Assembly (NCBI RefSeq): GCF_017874615.1
Contig: NZ_JAGIKV010000006.1
Span: 124,001-188,000, forward strand
Length of the DNA: 64,000 nt
Direction of reading: 5' to 3'
From: Paenibacillus xylanexedens
GTDB taxonomy: Bacteria > Bacillota > Bacilli > Paenibacillales > Paenibacillaceae
A program made the translations under genes and the position numbers. Below, in pieces: positions 16,425 through 25,839 of the stretch. The notes beneath the pieces are model-generated. The model saw only the letters and a list, made by a program, of their open reading frames with translations, was not told the origin of the DNA and did no database searches. How positions within the stretch are numbered: the stretch's first letter is position 1; each line of letters starts with the position of its first letter.

Positions 16425-17861
16425 CTACTTATCCTTCAATCTGAAAGCACTGGAGATCCGGCGTGCCGGATTCAGATGACTATAATGGCGTCCATACGCA
16501 AAGTAGATAATCAATCCGATGATCAACCAAGCAAAAAACGTAATCCATGTCAGAGCCGCAAGGCGTGTCATCAAGTATGCACAACCCAGGGCACTCAAAA
16601 TCGGAATCAGTGGCACAAGTGGAACGCGGAAGCCTCGTTTGAGATCAGGGTTGTTTTTACGCAACACAATAATGCCCAGACTTACAACTGCAAAAGCAAA
16701 TAACGTTCCGATGTTCGTAAGCTCCGCCAAGTGTCCCAACGAGATAAACCCGGAGAACAGAGCCACGATAATGCCCGCAACCCATGTTCCTACGGCTGGT
16801 GTCTGACTCTTGCCACTAACTTTGGAGAAGACCGGAGACAGCAGTCCGTCACGAGACATGGAATAGAGCAAACGTGTCTGACCATACATCATGACCAGCA
16901 ATACGGTCGTAATGCCGGCAATCGCTCCAAGAGATACAATCCAGGACAATCCCTTCAATTCAACAAATTCAAATGCAAACGCAACTGGATCACTTACATT
17001 CAACATGTTATAAGGCACAATCCCTGTGAGGATCAATGATACAACAATGTAGAGAACGGTACAGATTGCCAGTGACGCAATAATTCCAATCGGCAAATCC
17101 CGTTGTGGCTGCTTAACTTCTTCTGCCGCTGTGGAGACCGCATCAAATCCGATGTAGGCAAAAAATACCGTAGCTGCTCCAGCTGTTACACCTGAGATAC
17201 CAAAAGGCAAAAATGGCTGCCAGTTGGTTGGCTCTACATAGAAAACTCCTACACCAATGAAGATCAGCACGACGATAATTTTAATCGCTACCATGATGCC
17301 ATTCGCACGAGCCGCCTCCTTCACCCCTCGGGTAAGCAGGAAAGTAATGATTAAGGTAATGACCGCCGCCGTGATGTCAAAATAGGTTCCCTTTTCCGGG
17401 CTGAACGCACTCGTCAGCGCATGGGGTAACTCCAATCCAAATCCAGATAATAACGTTTGAAAGTATCCAGACCATCCACTGGCTACCGCCGCACTCGCGA
17501 ATCCATACTCTAATATCAAATCCCATCCCAGAATCCAGGCAATGACTTCGCCAAAAGCCGTATAACTATACGTGTACGCACTACCCGATGCCGGTATGCT
17601 TGATGCAAATTCCGAGTAACACAATGCTGCGAATGCACATATGATACCTGCCAGCAAAAATGATAATACAAGTCCCGGTCCTGCATACGTTGCGGCTGCT
17701 ACACCAGTCAGCACAAAAATCCCGGTACCAATAATAGCTCCTACGCCAAGTGTGGTTAAGTCCAACGGACCAAGCGCTCGTTTCAATGCACTGCTGTTAT
17801 CGCCCCCGGAGGCAATTGGTTTTTTACGAAATAATGAAGATCGTTGTTTGTTCTCACGCAT
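16425..17861 (-). CDS. APC-superfamily amino acid permease (YfnA/CAT-like)
   Basis: About 478 aa, 12-13 predicted membrane helices. The first helix carries the APC substrate-binding glycine motif (GVGAIIGTGIFVLTG); SIPASGSAYTYSYTAFGE and FFAYIGFDAVSTAAEEVKQP are typical of the cationic amino acid transporter subfamily that includes B. subtilis YfnA. It should import amino acids by proton symport. ATG 17861 is 9 nt from GAGAGGA, and ATG 17867 is only 3 nt from it, so the former is preferred. Exact substrate unknown. Confidence 0.9.
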   Translation of the reverse strand: MRENKQRSSLFRKKPIASGGDNSSALKRALGPLDLTTLGVGAIIGTGIFVLTGVAAATYAGPGLVLSFLLAGIICAFAALCYSEFASSIPASGSAYTYSYTAFGEVIAWILGWDLILEYGFASAAVASGWSGYFQTLLSGFGLELPHALTSAFSPEKGTYFDITAAVITLIITFLLTRGVKEAARANGIMVAIKIIVVLIFIGVGVFYVEPTNWQPFLPFGISGVTAGAATVFFAYIGFDAVSTAAEEVKQPQRDLPIGIIASLAICTVLYIVVSLILTGIVPYNMLNVSDPVAFAFEFVELKGLSWIVSLGAIAGITTVLLVMMYGQTRLLYSMSRDGLLSPVFSKVSGKSQTPAVGTWVAGIIVALFSGFISLGHLAELTNIGTLFAFAVVSLGIIVLRKNNPDLKRGFRVPLVPLIPILSALGCAYLMTRLAALTWITFFAWLIIGLIIYFAYGRHYSHLNPARRISSAFRLKDK

Positions 17862-18109
17862 AGTCATGTTCCTCTCGTCATGAATCTTGAATGTGCTATG
17901 GATGTAGCAGCGATTGGATAGCTTCCCATCTGTTCTATGAAAAAGTCGTTTGTTCTATCTTATCGATCACCTATAAAAACCTATCGAATTCTACACGTTA
18001 TCGCGTTGCTTGGTTAAATTTATTTTTGTAGATCACTTATTTTGTTCTTTTTCCGCGAAATTTATCATGATCTGTTGCACGTGGTTGAATATGAAAATCG
18101 ATTTAAAAC

Positions 18110-18145
18110 AAAACTGCGTATAATTTATATTATGCGCAGTTTTTA
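18110..18145. terminator. Near-perfect bidirectional terminator-like hairpin
   Basis: AAAACTGCGTATAAT / ATTATGCGCAGTTTT with a 4-nt loop, one G-T/A-C difference, A run on one side and T run on the other. Confidence 0.75.
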
Positions 18146-18275
18146 TGAGCCTAATTTTCCGCGAAAAACATCTTTAGTTCCTTGTTATCTGAAGTTAAGA
18201 AAAAGAGAGCTCTTTTCGTCTTTTTCCGCTGTCCCTTCCTACCTTATCCTGTCTAATTCCACGATATGAAGGCAT

Positions 18276-18303
18276 GTAAAAGAGCCGCATATCATTATGC
18301 GGC
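18276..18303 (-). terminator. Terminator after the amidohydrolase
   Basis: GCCGCATA / TATGCGGC stem with a 4-nt loop then TCTTTTA on the reverse strand. Confidence 0.75.
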
Positions 18304-18381
18304 CCTTTATTTCTAACTATAGGTAGAGGTGTATATAAAAATACGAACTGACTTCATTTCAAGTTTTTATGAAAAAGTAAA

Positions 18382-19752
18382 TTATGAGAACGCAATTCTC
18401 TCTGCATCTGACATCCGGTATTGGGATAATAAATAATCTTTGCTCTGCATCGCCGCATGACGAATCGCATCTAAATCAATATTCAACAGCTTACCCTCTC
18501 GCTTCACGAGTCTACCTGCCACAAAGACCGTATCCACATTGGATGGATTGGCAAATTGCACAACAGCGCCGATTGGATCATGAACGGGGAACATATTCAG
18601 ATCGGTGGTACGAATCATGATCAGATCCGCTTCTTTCCCTGGGGTCAACGTACCGACCTTCTGTTCTAATCCCAATGCTTGGGCACCAGCTGAAGTTGCA
18701 AATCTCAGCACTTGGCTGGACTGCAAGTTCAACTCACCAGGCATCTCACCCTGCTGCAAAAGTTGTTCATTGGCTCTGGATCGTTCAGCTTGAAGTGCAA
18801 ACTTCATCTGCGAGAACATATCTCCGCCTGTGGACGTCACCACATCTACACCAAGTGTAGGGGTTCCCCCGTGTTCAAGAAAATAGCCGGTGGCCGGATA
18901 TCCATGACCCATCATCATTTCAACCTCAGGTGTGACCGACAAGGAAGCGCCGCTATCTGCCAGCATTTTGTATTCATCCATGCCCATGGTGTTACCATGA
19001 ACAATATTCACCCGTGGACTTAACAGTCCCGCTTCGTACAAGTGACTAATAGACCGATCCACAGATCCCCAACTGCCAAATCCGGCATGCATGGAACAGA
19101 TGGCATCCAGCTCCTGTGCTAGTTCGATCTCTTTCACGGTTGTATCCCAATGACTGAACTCCGGACCACGAATGGCCAGCCCATAAGTAAGTAATTGATC
19201 CCGTGATGAAAAATAACGTTCTTTGACTCTTCTCACATCATTATTCGAATACGTGAGTTGACTATCCCGATTCCAGTAGTCCGTCTCACCAGGTACTCCG
19301 TGAGCAAATACCGCCCGAATGCCAGCATCCTGAAGTCCACGAATCAGTTCATCCGTATGGTCAGGGGAATACGGCATGCTCCAATCCATTACTGTCGTCA
19401 CTCCTGCGTTAAGCGCTTCCAAGGAACCGAGCAGGTTGGCAATATAACTATCTTGTGGGCGGAGCTTGCTTCCCATCGCACCATAATAGAGATTTTGCAA
19501 ATAAACTGGTAACGACCAGTTGGTTCCCGCTGTTTTGACAAGTGATTCCCACATATGCCGATGCGTGTCCACCAGCCCAGGCATAATAATCATCGATGAA
19601 GCATCAATGACCTCCGCATCCGGAATATCCAGGTCGGGCTGGATCGCCATAATCAGTGAATCCTGAATCAGAACGTCCGCCCTCTTATACTGTCCAATTT
19701 TAGCATCCATCGACAACACACAGCCATTTTTCAACAGATAACTTGTCCGCAC
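18382..19752 (-). CDS. Metal-dependent amidohydrolase (TrzN/AtzA/SsnA-like)
   Basis: About 456 aa. The metal-binding HxH lies in GLVDTHRHMWESL, further ligands in CSMHAGFGSWG, NIVHGNTM and LGVDVVTSTGGDMF; the C-terminal GTLTPGKEADLIMI closes the composite beta-sandwich. This subgroup deaminates or dechlorinates s-triazines, guanine-like compounds and other N-heterocycles. GGGAG touches the first ATG (19761) but is 9 nt before the GTG at 19752, so the GTG is preferred. It is separated by about 120 bp from the upstream CGNR regulator on the same strand. The true substrate is not predictable. Confidence 0.88.
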   Translation of the reverse strand: MRTSYLLKNGCVLSMDAKIGQYKRADVLIQDSLIMAIQPDLDIPDAEVIDASSMIIMPGLVDTHRHMWESLVKTAGTNWSLPVYLQNLYYGAMGSKLRPQDSYIANLLGSLEALNAGVTTVMDWSMPYSPDHTDELIRGLQDAGIRAVFAHGVPGETDYWNRDSQLTYSNNDVRRVKERYFSSRDQLLTYGLAIRGPEFSHWDTTVKEIELAQELDAICSMHAGFGSWGSVDRSISHLYEAGLLSPRVNIVHGNTMGMDEYKMLADSGASLSVTPEVEMMMGHGYPATGYFLEHGGTPTLGVDVVTSTGGDMFSQMKFALQAERSRANEQLLQQGEMPGELNLQSSQVLRFATSAGAQALGLEQKVGTLTPGKEADLIMIRTTDLNMFPVHDPIGAVVQFANPSNVDTVFVAGRLVKREGKLLNIDLDAIRHAAMQSKDYLLSQYRMSDAERIAFS

Positions 19753-19872
19753 AAGAAACATCTCCCATCTATTTTGGTTTGAAAGACGATCACATCCTGC
19801 TTACGAATCTGTACTGCTTCTGACTATTTTTTCGCTAGTATATATACATTATATAGTTATTGTTAGTATTTA

Positions 19873-20424
19873 TCAATTTTGGAATTTGCGTTTTGCCCGA
19901 AATCTTCTAACCTTCATCAGATTGCCACACATCTTATCATCACAGTACTTCTGTGTTCTGCTTCGGGTATCATCATAGAACATCCAGCGACAATCCAAAT
20001 TATCACAGATCCGAATCCTGCCCCCTTCTCCCTCCACCAAAGTCAAAGCAAAATCAGCAGCTACCTCAGCCATAACCTGATGCCAATGAGCTTCCACAGC
20101 TACCAGTTGGAGTTTCAGTTCCTGATCAATTGTATTCAATGTTCTTCTCACATGCCCTGCTTCCATAACGTCGTTCAACCATTGTTTTTCTACATCCGTT
20201 AATGATGCTCCTGAAGACACGCGGGCTCCAAGAGCCAACAATTCATTCCTGAAGTTTCTCATCGACAACTCATCTTTTGGAGATGCAGGGACAGAAGCGT
20301 TAAGGTGCCATCGCTCCAGAAAATCTTGCTGCCAGCTCGCCTTCCCAAGCCTGTCCTCCGATCGATCTCCCCCACGCCAGTCGTGATAATCGCTGTTTAC
20401 AAAATCGGTCCATAACTTGTCCAT
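19873..20424 (-). CDS. CGNR zinc-finger transcriptional regulator
   Basis: A 183-aa protein. The C-terminal CGNR zinc finger has ligands C140, C145, C161 and C166 (CDNLDCRWMFYDDTRSRTQK, then YCDDKMCGNLMKVRRF); the N-terminal part is the ABATE ligand-sensing domain. Such proteins are proposed DNA-binding, stress- or metabolite-responsive regulators. It is divergent from a DinB-family gene, and four TGTAAC boxes lie in the shared 142-bp gap, the probable operator. Confidence 0.88.
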   Translation of the reverse strand: MDKLWTDFVNSDYHDWRGGDRSEDRLGKASWQQDFLERWHLNASVPASPKDELSMRNFRNELLALGARVSSGASLTDVEKQWLNDVMEAGHVRRTLNTIDQELKLQLVAVEAHWHQVMAEVAADFALTLVEGEGGRIRICDNLDCRWMFYDDTRSRTQKYCDDKMCGNLMKVRRFRAKRKFQN

Positions 20425-20439
20425 ATATACCCCCGTTCA

Positions 20440-20530
20440 TGTAACTATCTAATTAAATAAAGAAGGTTACAACTCATCTTTGATGTGTTATATTAAGTGT
20501 AACCTCATTAATCAATTTTAGCTAGTTACA
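20440..20530. promoter_or_regulatory. Nested TGTAAC inverted repeats, likely operator of the CGNR regulator
   Basis: TGTAAC occurs at 20440-20445 and 20498-20503, and its complement GTTACA at 20466-20471 and 20525-20530, making two nested palindromes (outer ATGTAACT...AGTTACAT, inner AGGTTACA...TGTAACCT). Spacings between sites are 26, 32 and 27 bp. Confidence 0.6.
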
Positions 20531-20566
20531 TCACAAATCACAATTATACGCAAGGAGGAAAAGGCA

Positions 20567-21067
20567 ATGACGAAAACAACAGCACTAGATGTGTTACTTA
20601 TTCAAAAGGATGACACCTGGGATCAATGTAATTGGATTGTACCTTTGTCGAAATCTTTGGAGGGTCTTACAGCAGAACAAGCAGCCTGGATTCCACCCTC
20701 AGGGGGATTAAGCATCTGGCAGTTGGTTAACCATATGTATTATTACAACCATCGCTTATTATGTCGCATGCAAGGTAAGGAGCCTACCCTTCCTGCTGTA
20801 GACTCCAATGAATACACGTTTGGGAATCCTGGAGATGCAACGGACGCAGCCGGATGGAATACACTGTTACAGGGTACAACTCGATTAGCCCAACAGTTGC
20901 GAGATCAATTGGCTGCACTACAAGAGTCAGATCTTGAAGCCGCATATATGGACTCCGAAGAGAAATGGGCACACGAACTAGCTCGCTGGGTACTCCATGA
21001 TGCCTATCACGCAGGTCAGATCGTGCTCCTTCGCAGACAGCAAGGAAGCTGGAAAATCGTTTTCTGA
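20567..21067 (+). CDS. DinB-family protein
   Basis: A 166-aa four-helix-bundle DinB_2 protein with metal-ligand histidines in the usual positions (IWQLVNHMYYYNHRL, then HELARWVLHDAYHAGQIVLL). DinB/bacillithiol-S-transferase-like proteins act on thiols or toxic compounds, but this subgroup is uncharacterised. AAGGAGG precedes the ATG. Transcribed away from the CGNR regulator, so it is its likely target. Confidence 0.88.
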   Translation: MTKTTALDVLLIQKDDTWDQCNWIVPLSKSLEGLTAEQAAWIPPSGGLSIWQLVNHMYYYNHRLLCRMQGKEPTLPAVDSNEYTFGNPGDATDAAGWNTLLQGTTRLAQQLRDQLAALQESDLEAAYMDSEEKWAHELARWVLHDAYHAGQIVLLRRQQGSWKIVF

Positions 21068-21153
21068 AAAAAATGCTTGAACTGCTAGCGCTTACAGGAA
21101 TAAGATGAACTTATTAATGTTACAGCTTGTTCAACACACTATATAATTGAATA

Positions 21154-21302
21154 GGATCTTCGGGGTAGGGTGCAATTCCCAACCGGCGGTGATGTTCTTC
21201 GGAACCAGCCCGCGACTCGCTAATTGTTCTTAACGAAGGACATTCAGCGACTGACTTGGTGTGAATCCAAGGCCGACGGTACAGTCCGGATGAGAGAAGA
21301 TC
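21154..21302 (+). ncRNA. FMN riboswitch (RFN element)
   Basis: All hallmark segments are present in order: GGATCTTCGGGGTAGGG, TGCAATTCCCAACCGGCGG, TGAT, AGCCCGCGA, GTGAATCCAAGGCCGACGG, TACAGTCCGGATGAGAGAAG. It binds FMN and, with the terminator at 21360-21402, should shut off transcription when FMN is plentiful. A TATAAT box lies just upstream (about 21141). The regulated gene is the DMT transporter, not a ribDEAH operon. Confidence 0.96.
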
Positions 21303-21359
21303 AACACATTGACATGCCGTTCACGGGAAGGCCTCTTTCCTGACGCATGTCCTTGGATG

Positions 21360-21402
21360 AGCCCCCGTTTATTTGGTATATACCAAAACGGGGGCTTTTG
21401 TC
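21360..21402 (+). terminator. FMN riboswitch expression-platform terminator
   Basis: AGCCCCCGTTT ... AACGGGGGCT with an inner TTTGGTA/TACCAAA stem, followed by TTTTGTCGATTTTG. It sits between the aptamer and the start codon of the transporter. Confidence 0.9.
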
Positions 21403-21449
21403 GATTTTGCCAACTGAAGATTCCGTGTTCTGACGAAGGAGTCCTGAAT

Positions 21450-22430
21450 ATGGAAAAGACATCAGCAGCATCACCTGTTTACCGCAAGGAACGAAGTAAT
21501 ACCGGATTCTGGCTTGTAGTTCTCGGCGCCGCCTTATGGGGTGTCGACCCACTCTTCCGCATTATTTTGCTAAATACGATGACATCCATACAGATTGTAC
21601 TTGTGGAACACATCATCGTCAGTCTTATTGCCATTCCCGTGCTGTGGAAATTCCGGTCTGACCTGAAAAACCTGCGTGCTCGCCACTGGATTGCCGTGAT
21701 TTTTATCTCATGGGGAGGATCCGCACTTGCAACGGTATTGTTCACCATGGCACTAACACATAACGATCCGAATACGGTGCTTTTATTGCAAAAAATGCAA
21801 CCACTCTTCGCTATCGTGCTGGCTAAACTGTTATTAAAAGAAACGTTGCCTCGTCGCTTCGGTGGATTGTTCTTCATTGCATTAGCAGGAACGTACCTGC
21901 TTACATTTGGCTTCACATTGCCATTAGGTAACTGGGACAACTGGATTCATGCTGGAAGCTTGTTATCCCTTGGGGCTGCTGCCTTATGGGGAGGTTCAAC
22001 CGTTATGGGCCGATTAATGCTGGGGCAGGCGCGTTATGAAACGGTCACCTCCCTTCGCTTTGTCGTTGCTCTCCCGCTGCTGATCTTTATGACGTGGAAC
22101 GAAGGTGCGGCATGGACGTTTCCGTCCGGAACGGGTGAACAGACTGCTGTCATCCTCAACATTCTCGGTCAGGCATTGTTACCTGGTTTGCTCAGTCTTC
22201 TGTTGTATTACAAAGGTCTGTCGTCAACCAAAGCATCTGTTGCAACTCTCGCGGAGCTTAGCTTCCCGATGGCGGGTGTGTTGGTGAACTGGATTGCTTT
22301 CCGTACACTGATTACATGGGAGCAACTGCTTGGTTTTATCCTGATCTGGGTGGCCCTCTTCGCCATTTCCAGACAGCAGGAACGATCATCAACTGCCGCC
22401 GATGCGGCACCGAAGCTGCGTACAGAGTAA
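21450..22430 (+). CDS. EamA/DMT-family transporter, probable flavin transporter
   Basis: A 326-aa protein with about ten membrane helices in two EamA halves (NTGFWLVVLGAALWGVDPLF in half one; GSLLSLGAAALWGGSTVMGR in half two). The open frame extends upstream through the riboswitch, but ATG 21450 has GAAGGAG 10 nt before it. DMT-family RibN proteins are known riboflavin importers, and FMN-riboswitch control of a lone transporter is a strong functional pointer to riboflavin or a flavin precursor. Substrate is inferred from regulation only. Confidence 0.85.
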   Translation: MEKTSAASPVYRKERSNTGFWLVVLGAALWGVDPLFRIILLNTMTSIQIVLVEHIIVSLIAIPVLWKFRSDLKNLRARHWIAVIFISWGGSALATVLFTMALTHNDPNTVLLLQKMQPLFAIVLAKLLLKETLPRRFGGLFFIALAGTYLLTFGFTLPLGNWDNWIHAGSLLSLGAAALWGGSTVMGRLMLGQARYETVTSLRFVVALPLLIFMTWNEGAAWTFPSGTGEQTAVILNILGQALLPGLLSLLLYYKGLSSTKASVATLAELSFPMAGVLVNWIAFRTLITWEQLLGFILIWVALFAISRQQERSSTAADAAPKLRTE

Positions 22431-22752
22431 GTGGATATATCTGAGGTTCACATATAAACAAATAGTCAAATATAAAATAAAACCATTGCACATCAAATTA
22501 GATGAGCAGTGGTTTTTTATTTCCATGACTCGATATTACTCGTTCATTTTCTCAATTAGCAATATGAGCTATTAACCCTGTGCTTTATTTCTATATCGCA
22601 AATGCAAATCCCCCCTCTTTTCCCTCCAACCTCATAACGAGTATGCATATCATCGCACTACGATTCTTCTATGTTTTGTCTTTTATCTAATCCGGTGGTA
22701 CGATGACATATGGAATAAACAGATGAATTATATTCAGAGAGGAACGATCATA
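22431..22752. other. Intergenic interval with terminator and AT-rich leader
   Basis: A terminator for the DMT gene at 22480-22520 (AAACCATTGC ... GCAGTGGTTTTTTAT). The remaining 200 bp are AT-rich and presumably hold the amidase promoter; nothing else recognised. Confidence 0.55.
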
Positions 22753-24249
22753 ATGTCTTCATTCTCATATACCTCCTACGACGCCGTAGGTTTGGCTGAA
22801 CTGATCCGATCCCGGGAAGTATCCCCGGTTAAAATGCTTGAAGCGGCGTTTGCACGCCTTGAAGAAGTGAATCCGCAACTTAATGCGGTTATTCGTACAT
22901 ATGAATCTCGCGCACGAGAGGAAGCCGGTTTGGTTCGCCCTGGAGAACAACCTTTTGCCGGTGTGCCCCTGCTCTTGAAAGATATTTCGCAATCCTTGGA
23001 AGGTGAATTTCTGACTTCAGGCTCCCGTTTGTTCAGCGAGCATCGTGCATTACGCAATTCCAATTTTGTTACTCGACTGCGTGATGCAGGCTTTATCTTC
23101 ATAGGACATACCAATACGCCTGAATTTGGTTTAAAAAATATTACCGAACCCCGTCTTCATGGTCCAACTCGCAATCCATGGAATATCAACCACTCCCCAG
23201 GTGGTTCAAGTGGTGGTGCCGCTGCCGCTGTAGCTTCGGGTATTGTTCCTCTTGCCGGAGCCAGTGACGGAGGAGGTTCGATTCGTATTCCGGCTTCTTT
23301 TAGCGGATTGTTTGGATTAAAGCCAACCCGCGGACGCACACCTGTAGGACCGGGAGTTGGTCGTCAATGGCAAGGCGCATCGATTGATTTTGCCCTCTCT
23401 CGCTCGGTTCGGGACAGTGCTGCATTGCTTGATACGTTACAAGTCATTCAGCCCGAAGCTGCGTTCCATGCTCCACTCTTTCCAGGCAGTTACTTGGCTG
23501 ATATGAGCTATCCACATCAACGCAAACTGAAAATTGCATACACAACGGATTCACCCGTGGGAACACCTGTCAGCGCAGAAGCCAAAGAGTCTGTATACAA
23601 GCTCGTTCGCTGGTTGGAAGATCAAGGTCATCATGTTGAAGAAAAACTGAGTCCCGTCAATGGAGTTCGGTTGATGGAGAACTATTACATGATGAACAGT
23701 GGTGAGATGGCTGCGATGATCTCTTCCATGGAACGATCCATGGGCCGGGCTCTGACCTCCGATGATATGGAGATTGAATCTTGGGTTCTGGCTGAAGCAG
23801 GCAAAAAGGTGTCCGCTGCGGAATTTGTACATAGTTTAGCTGAATGGGATGTAGCTGCAGCTCAGATGTCCACCTTGTTTGAGCGTTATGATTTCTACGT
23901 CACACCTGTTAATGCTTTTCCAGCGCCTAAGATTGGTGAATTAACACCTCATGACGAACAGATCCGTAATCTGATGCGAATTAGTGAATTGGACAAGACC
24001 CAGCAGCAGCAACTCATCTATGAAATGTTTGAGCCAAGTCTTACGTATACACCGTTCACCCAGCTTGCAAATCTGACAGGCCAGCCTGCGATAAGTGTAC
24101 CTCTGCATATGACACCTGAAGGTTTACCAATGGGCGTTCAAGTGATGGCAACCAAGGGACGTGAAGATTGGTTATTACATCTGGCTGGACAGCTTGAACA
24201 ATCAGACCTCTGGATCGGGATGAGAGGCAATCCACTATTCCCAGCATAA
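22753..24249 (+). CDS. Amidase-signature family amidase
   Basis: About 498 aa. The Ser-cisSer-Lys triad is visible: catalytic-lysine region VPLLLKDIS, the glycine/serine-rich loop [17 protein letters not shown], and the nucleophile region [15 protein letters not shown]. The family hydrolyses amides, including indoleacetamide, urea-derived allophanate and Glu-tRNA intermediates; this copy lacks gatC/gatB neighbours and so is not the GatA of translation. AGAGAGGA precedes ATG 22753; an earlier in-frame ATG at 22723 lacks a good site. Followed by a DUF1989 gene. Confidence 0.92.
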   Translation: MSSFSYTSYDAVGLAELIRSREVSPVKMLEAAFARLEEVNPQLNAVIRTYESRAREEAGLVRPGEQPFAGVPLLLKDISQSLEGEFLTSGSRLFSEHRALRNSNFVTRLRDAGFIFIGHTNTPEFGLKNITEPRLHGPTRNPWNINHSPGGSSGGAAAAVASGIVPLAGASDGGGSIRIPASFSGLFGLKPTRGRTPVGPGVGRQWQGASIDFALSRSVRDSAALLDTLQVIQPEAAFHAPLFPGSYLADMSYPHQRKLKIAYTTDSPVGTPVSAEAKESVYKLVRWLEDQGHHVEEKLSPVNGVRLMENYYMMNSGEMAAMISSMERSMGRALTSDDMEIESWVLAEAGKKVSAAEFVHSLAEWDVAAAQMSTLFERYDFYVTPVNAFPAPKIGELTPHDEQIRNLMRISELDKTQQQQLIYEMFEPSLTYTPFTQLANLTGQPAISVPLHMTPEGLPMGVQVMATKGREDWLLHLAGQLEQSDLWIGMRGNPLFPA

Positions 24250-24384
24250 AGGCGTATAATTTGGTACTTTTTAAAATTCACCATTGTATGTTCTTGCCTG
24301 AGTAGAGTACGTCACCATAACAGTGCATGAAAGCTTCATCTGCTCCGCATACTGAAAACAAAAAGTAGCGGAGGAATGTGACGG

Positions 24385-24993
24385 ATGAATACGAATCAGC
24401 GCCATAAACAGTCTTATCGTATCCCTGCCAAAACGGGATATGCCTTGAAAGTAAGCAAGGGTTCTTTACTACGCATAACGGATCTGGAGGGACAGCAAGT
24501 CATTGATTTTGTGGCATACGATGCTACAGATGCTAACCATCGCTTGGACCCCGGCGTGACGATGGACGTATTGCGTACTTACCGAATTAAACCAGGACAG
24601 TTTGTGTATTCCAATCAATACCAACCCTTACTCAAGATTGTTCGTGACACCGTTGGGGTACATGATTTCTTCAACTCCGCTTGTCGTCCCGAGATGTATG
24701 AGGTGTTATACGACAAAAAGGATCACGCGAGTTGTTATCACAATCTGAACACGGCACTGGAACCCTTCGGGATTCTACCACCCGATCAACACTATCCGTT
24801 TAACTTGTTTATGAAGTCCGTTGTAGACAGTGAAGGCAAGATTGATGTTGTAGCTCCCGACTCTCGTGCAGGTGATTATATCGAGATGGAGGCATTAATG
24901 GATCTCACGATTGGGCTCTCCGCCTGTCCTTGTGAAGAAAGCTCATGCAACGGATACAACTGCACCCCAATTCAATTGGATGTGGAACTATAA
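24385..24993 (+). CDS. DUF1989 / urea carboxylase-associated family protein
   Basis: A 202-aa protein with the DUF1989 core (ITDLEGQQVIDFVAYDATD, then SNQYQPLLKIVRDTVGVHDF) and the cysteine-rich terminal LSACPCEESSCNGYNC that is a family hallmark. Members accompany urea carboxylase and allophanate hydrolase, and two of them form the carboxyguanidine deiminase that acts in guanidine breakdown. Here a single member follows an amidase, without the carboxylase. CGGAGGAATGTG precedes the ATG. A role in guanidine/urea-type nitrogen use is plausible but unproven. Confidence 0.88.
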   Translation: MNTNQRHKQSYRIPAKTGYALKVSKGSLLRITDLEGQQVIDFVAYDATDANHRLDPGVTMDVLRTYRIKPGQFVYSNQYQPLLKIVRDTVGVHDFFNSACRPEMYEVLYDKKDHASCYHNLNTALEPFGILPPDQHYPFNLFMKSVVDSEGKIDVVAPDSRAGDYIEMEALMDLTIGLSACPCEESSCNGYNCTPIQLDVEL

Positions 24994-25130
24994 CAGAATA
25001 ACAAGGCCATAAGGCGATATGATTAAAAGTAGTTGTTCTAATTCACTCCTTGCGGGAATACGATGACTTGTACCCATTTTGTGTGACTACTGGTACAATT
25101 CATCGAACCCGTTAAGGAGTGAACGTGTTT

Positions 25131-25757
25131 ATGTCTGTACTGTTCAGTTATATTATTCTGGGAATATCATTGTCCGCTCCAATCGGTCCGATTAACGCCG
25201 CTCAACTCGACCGTGGAGCCCGACATGGATTCATGCATGCCTGGATTCTAGGACTCGGAGCTATGTTTGCAGACTTGGTGTATATGCTGCTGATTTATTT
25301 TGGAGTTGCCCATTTTCTGGACACGCCGTTCATGCGCTCTTTTCTCTGGTCATTTGGCAGTTTTATTCTGATTTACACGGGAGTGGAAACGCTCTCGAAG
25401 CTAAAGCAAGGCATTCAAGGTACATCTACTGCGGAAGCGACTGTTCGAAAATCGTTTATATCCGGATTTTTGATGGCCCTGTCCAATCCACTGAATATTT
25501 TATTTTGGCTGGGGATCTATGGCTCTATTCTGGCGACAACTGTGAAGCATACGGACACGGCTCATTTACTGCTCTACAGTTCAGGCATATTCATTGGTAT
25601 CCTGGTGTGGGATGTCATTATGGCTGGAATGGCCAGTCGATTCCACAAACATAGCAGTGAAAATGTATTACGCTGGATCTCCATCATATCGGGAATCTGC
25701 CTGATCGGATTTGGTTTGTATTTTGGGTATGAAGCTGTACGTTCCATTTTTTTCTGA
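25131..25757 (+). CDS. LysE/RhtB-family amino acid exporter
   Basis: About 208 aa with six predicted helices; the N-terminal LGISLSAPIGPINAAQLDRG and the mid SGFLMALSNPLNILFWLGI are LysE-family signatures. It exports amino acids or small amines. ATG 25131 is favoured (AAGGAGT 10 nt upstream); GTG 25125 is possible. It is on the same strand as the preceding DUF1989 gene and the following YqcI/YcgG gene. Confidence 0.88.
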   Translation: MSVLFSYIILGISLSAPIGPINAAQLDRGARHGFMHAWILGLGAMFADLVYMLLIYFGVAHFLDTPFMRSFLWSFGSFILIYTGVETLSKLKQGIQGTSTAEATVRKSFISGFLMALSNPLNILFWLGIYGSILATTVKHTDTAHLLLYSSGIFIGILVWDVIMAGMASRFHKHSSENVLRWISIISGICLIGFGLYFGYEAVRSIFF

Positions 25758-25839
25758 CAACAAAATCAGACTGGACAGTCACCCAACTTCCCCCACATTA
25801 ATACTGTAACGGTATCATGTGGAATGGAGTTGGGAATCA

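Larger units (their letters stand above)
17862..18381. other. Gene-free AT-rich interval of about 520 bp
   Basis: No convincing gene. It holds two hairpin terminators (18110-18145 and 18276-18303), the permease promoter region, and two copies of TTTTCCGCGAAA (about 18049 and 18159). A 75-codon forward frame at 18042-18269 crosses the first hairpin and lacks a Shine-Dalgarno, so it is not called. Confidence 0.6.

Noticed and set aside
18042..18269. 75-codon forward frame in the permease/amidohydrolase gap
   Set aside because: Runs through a terminator hairpin, no Shine-Dalgarno, no domain.
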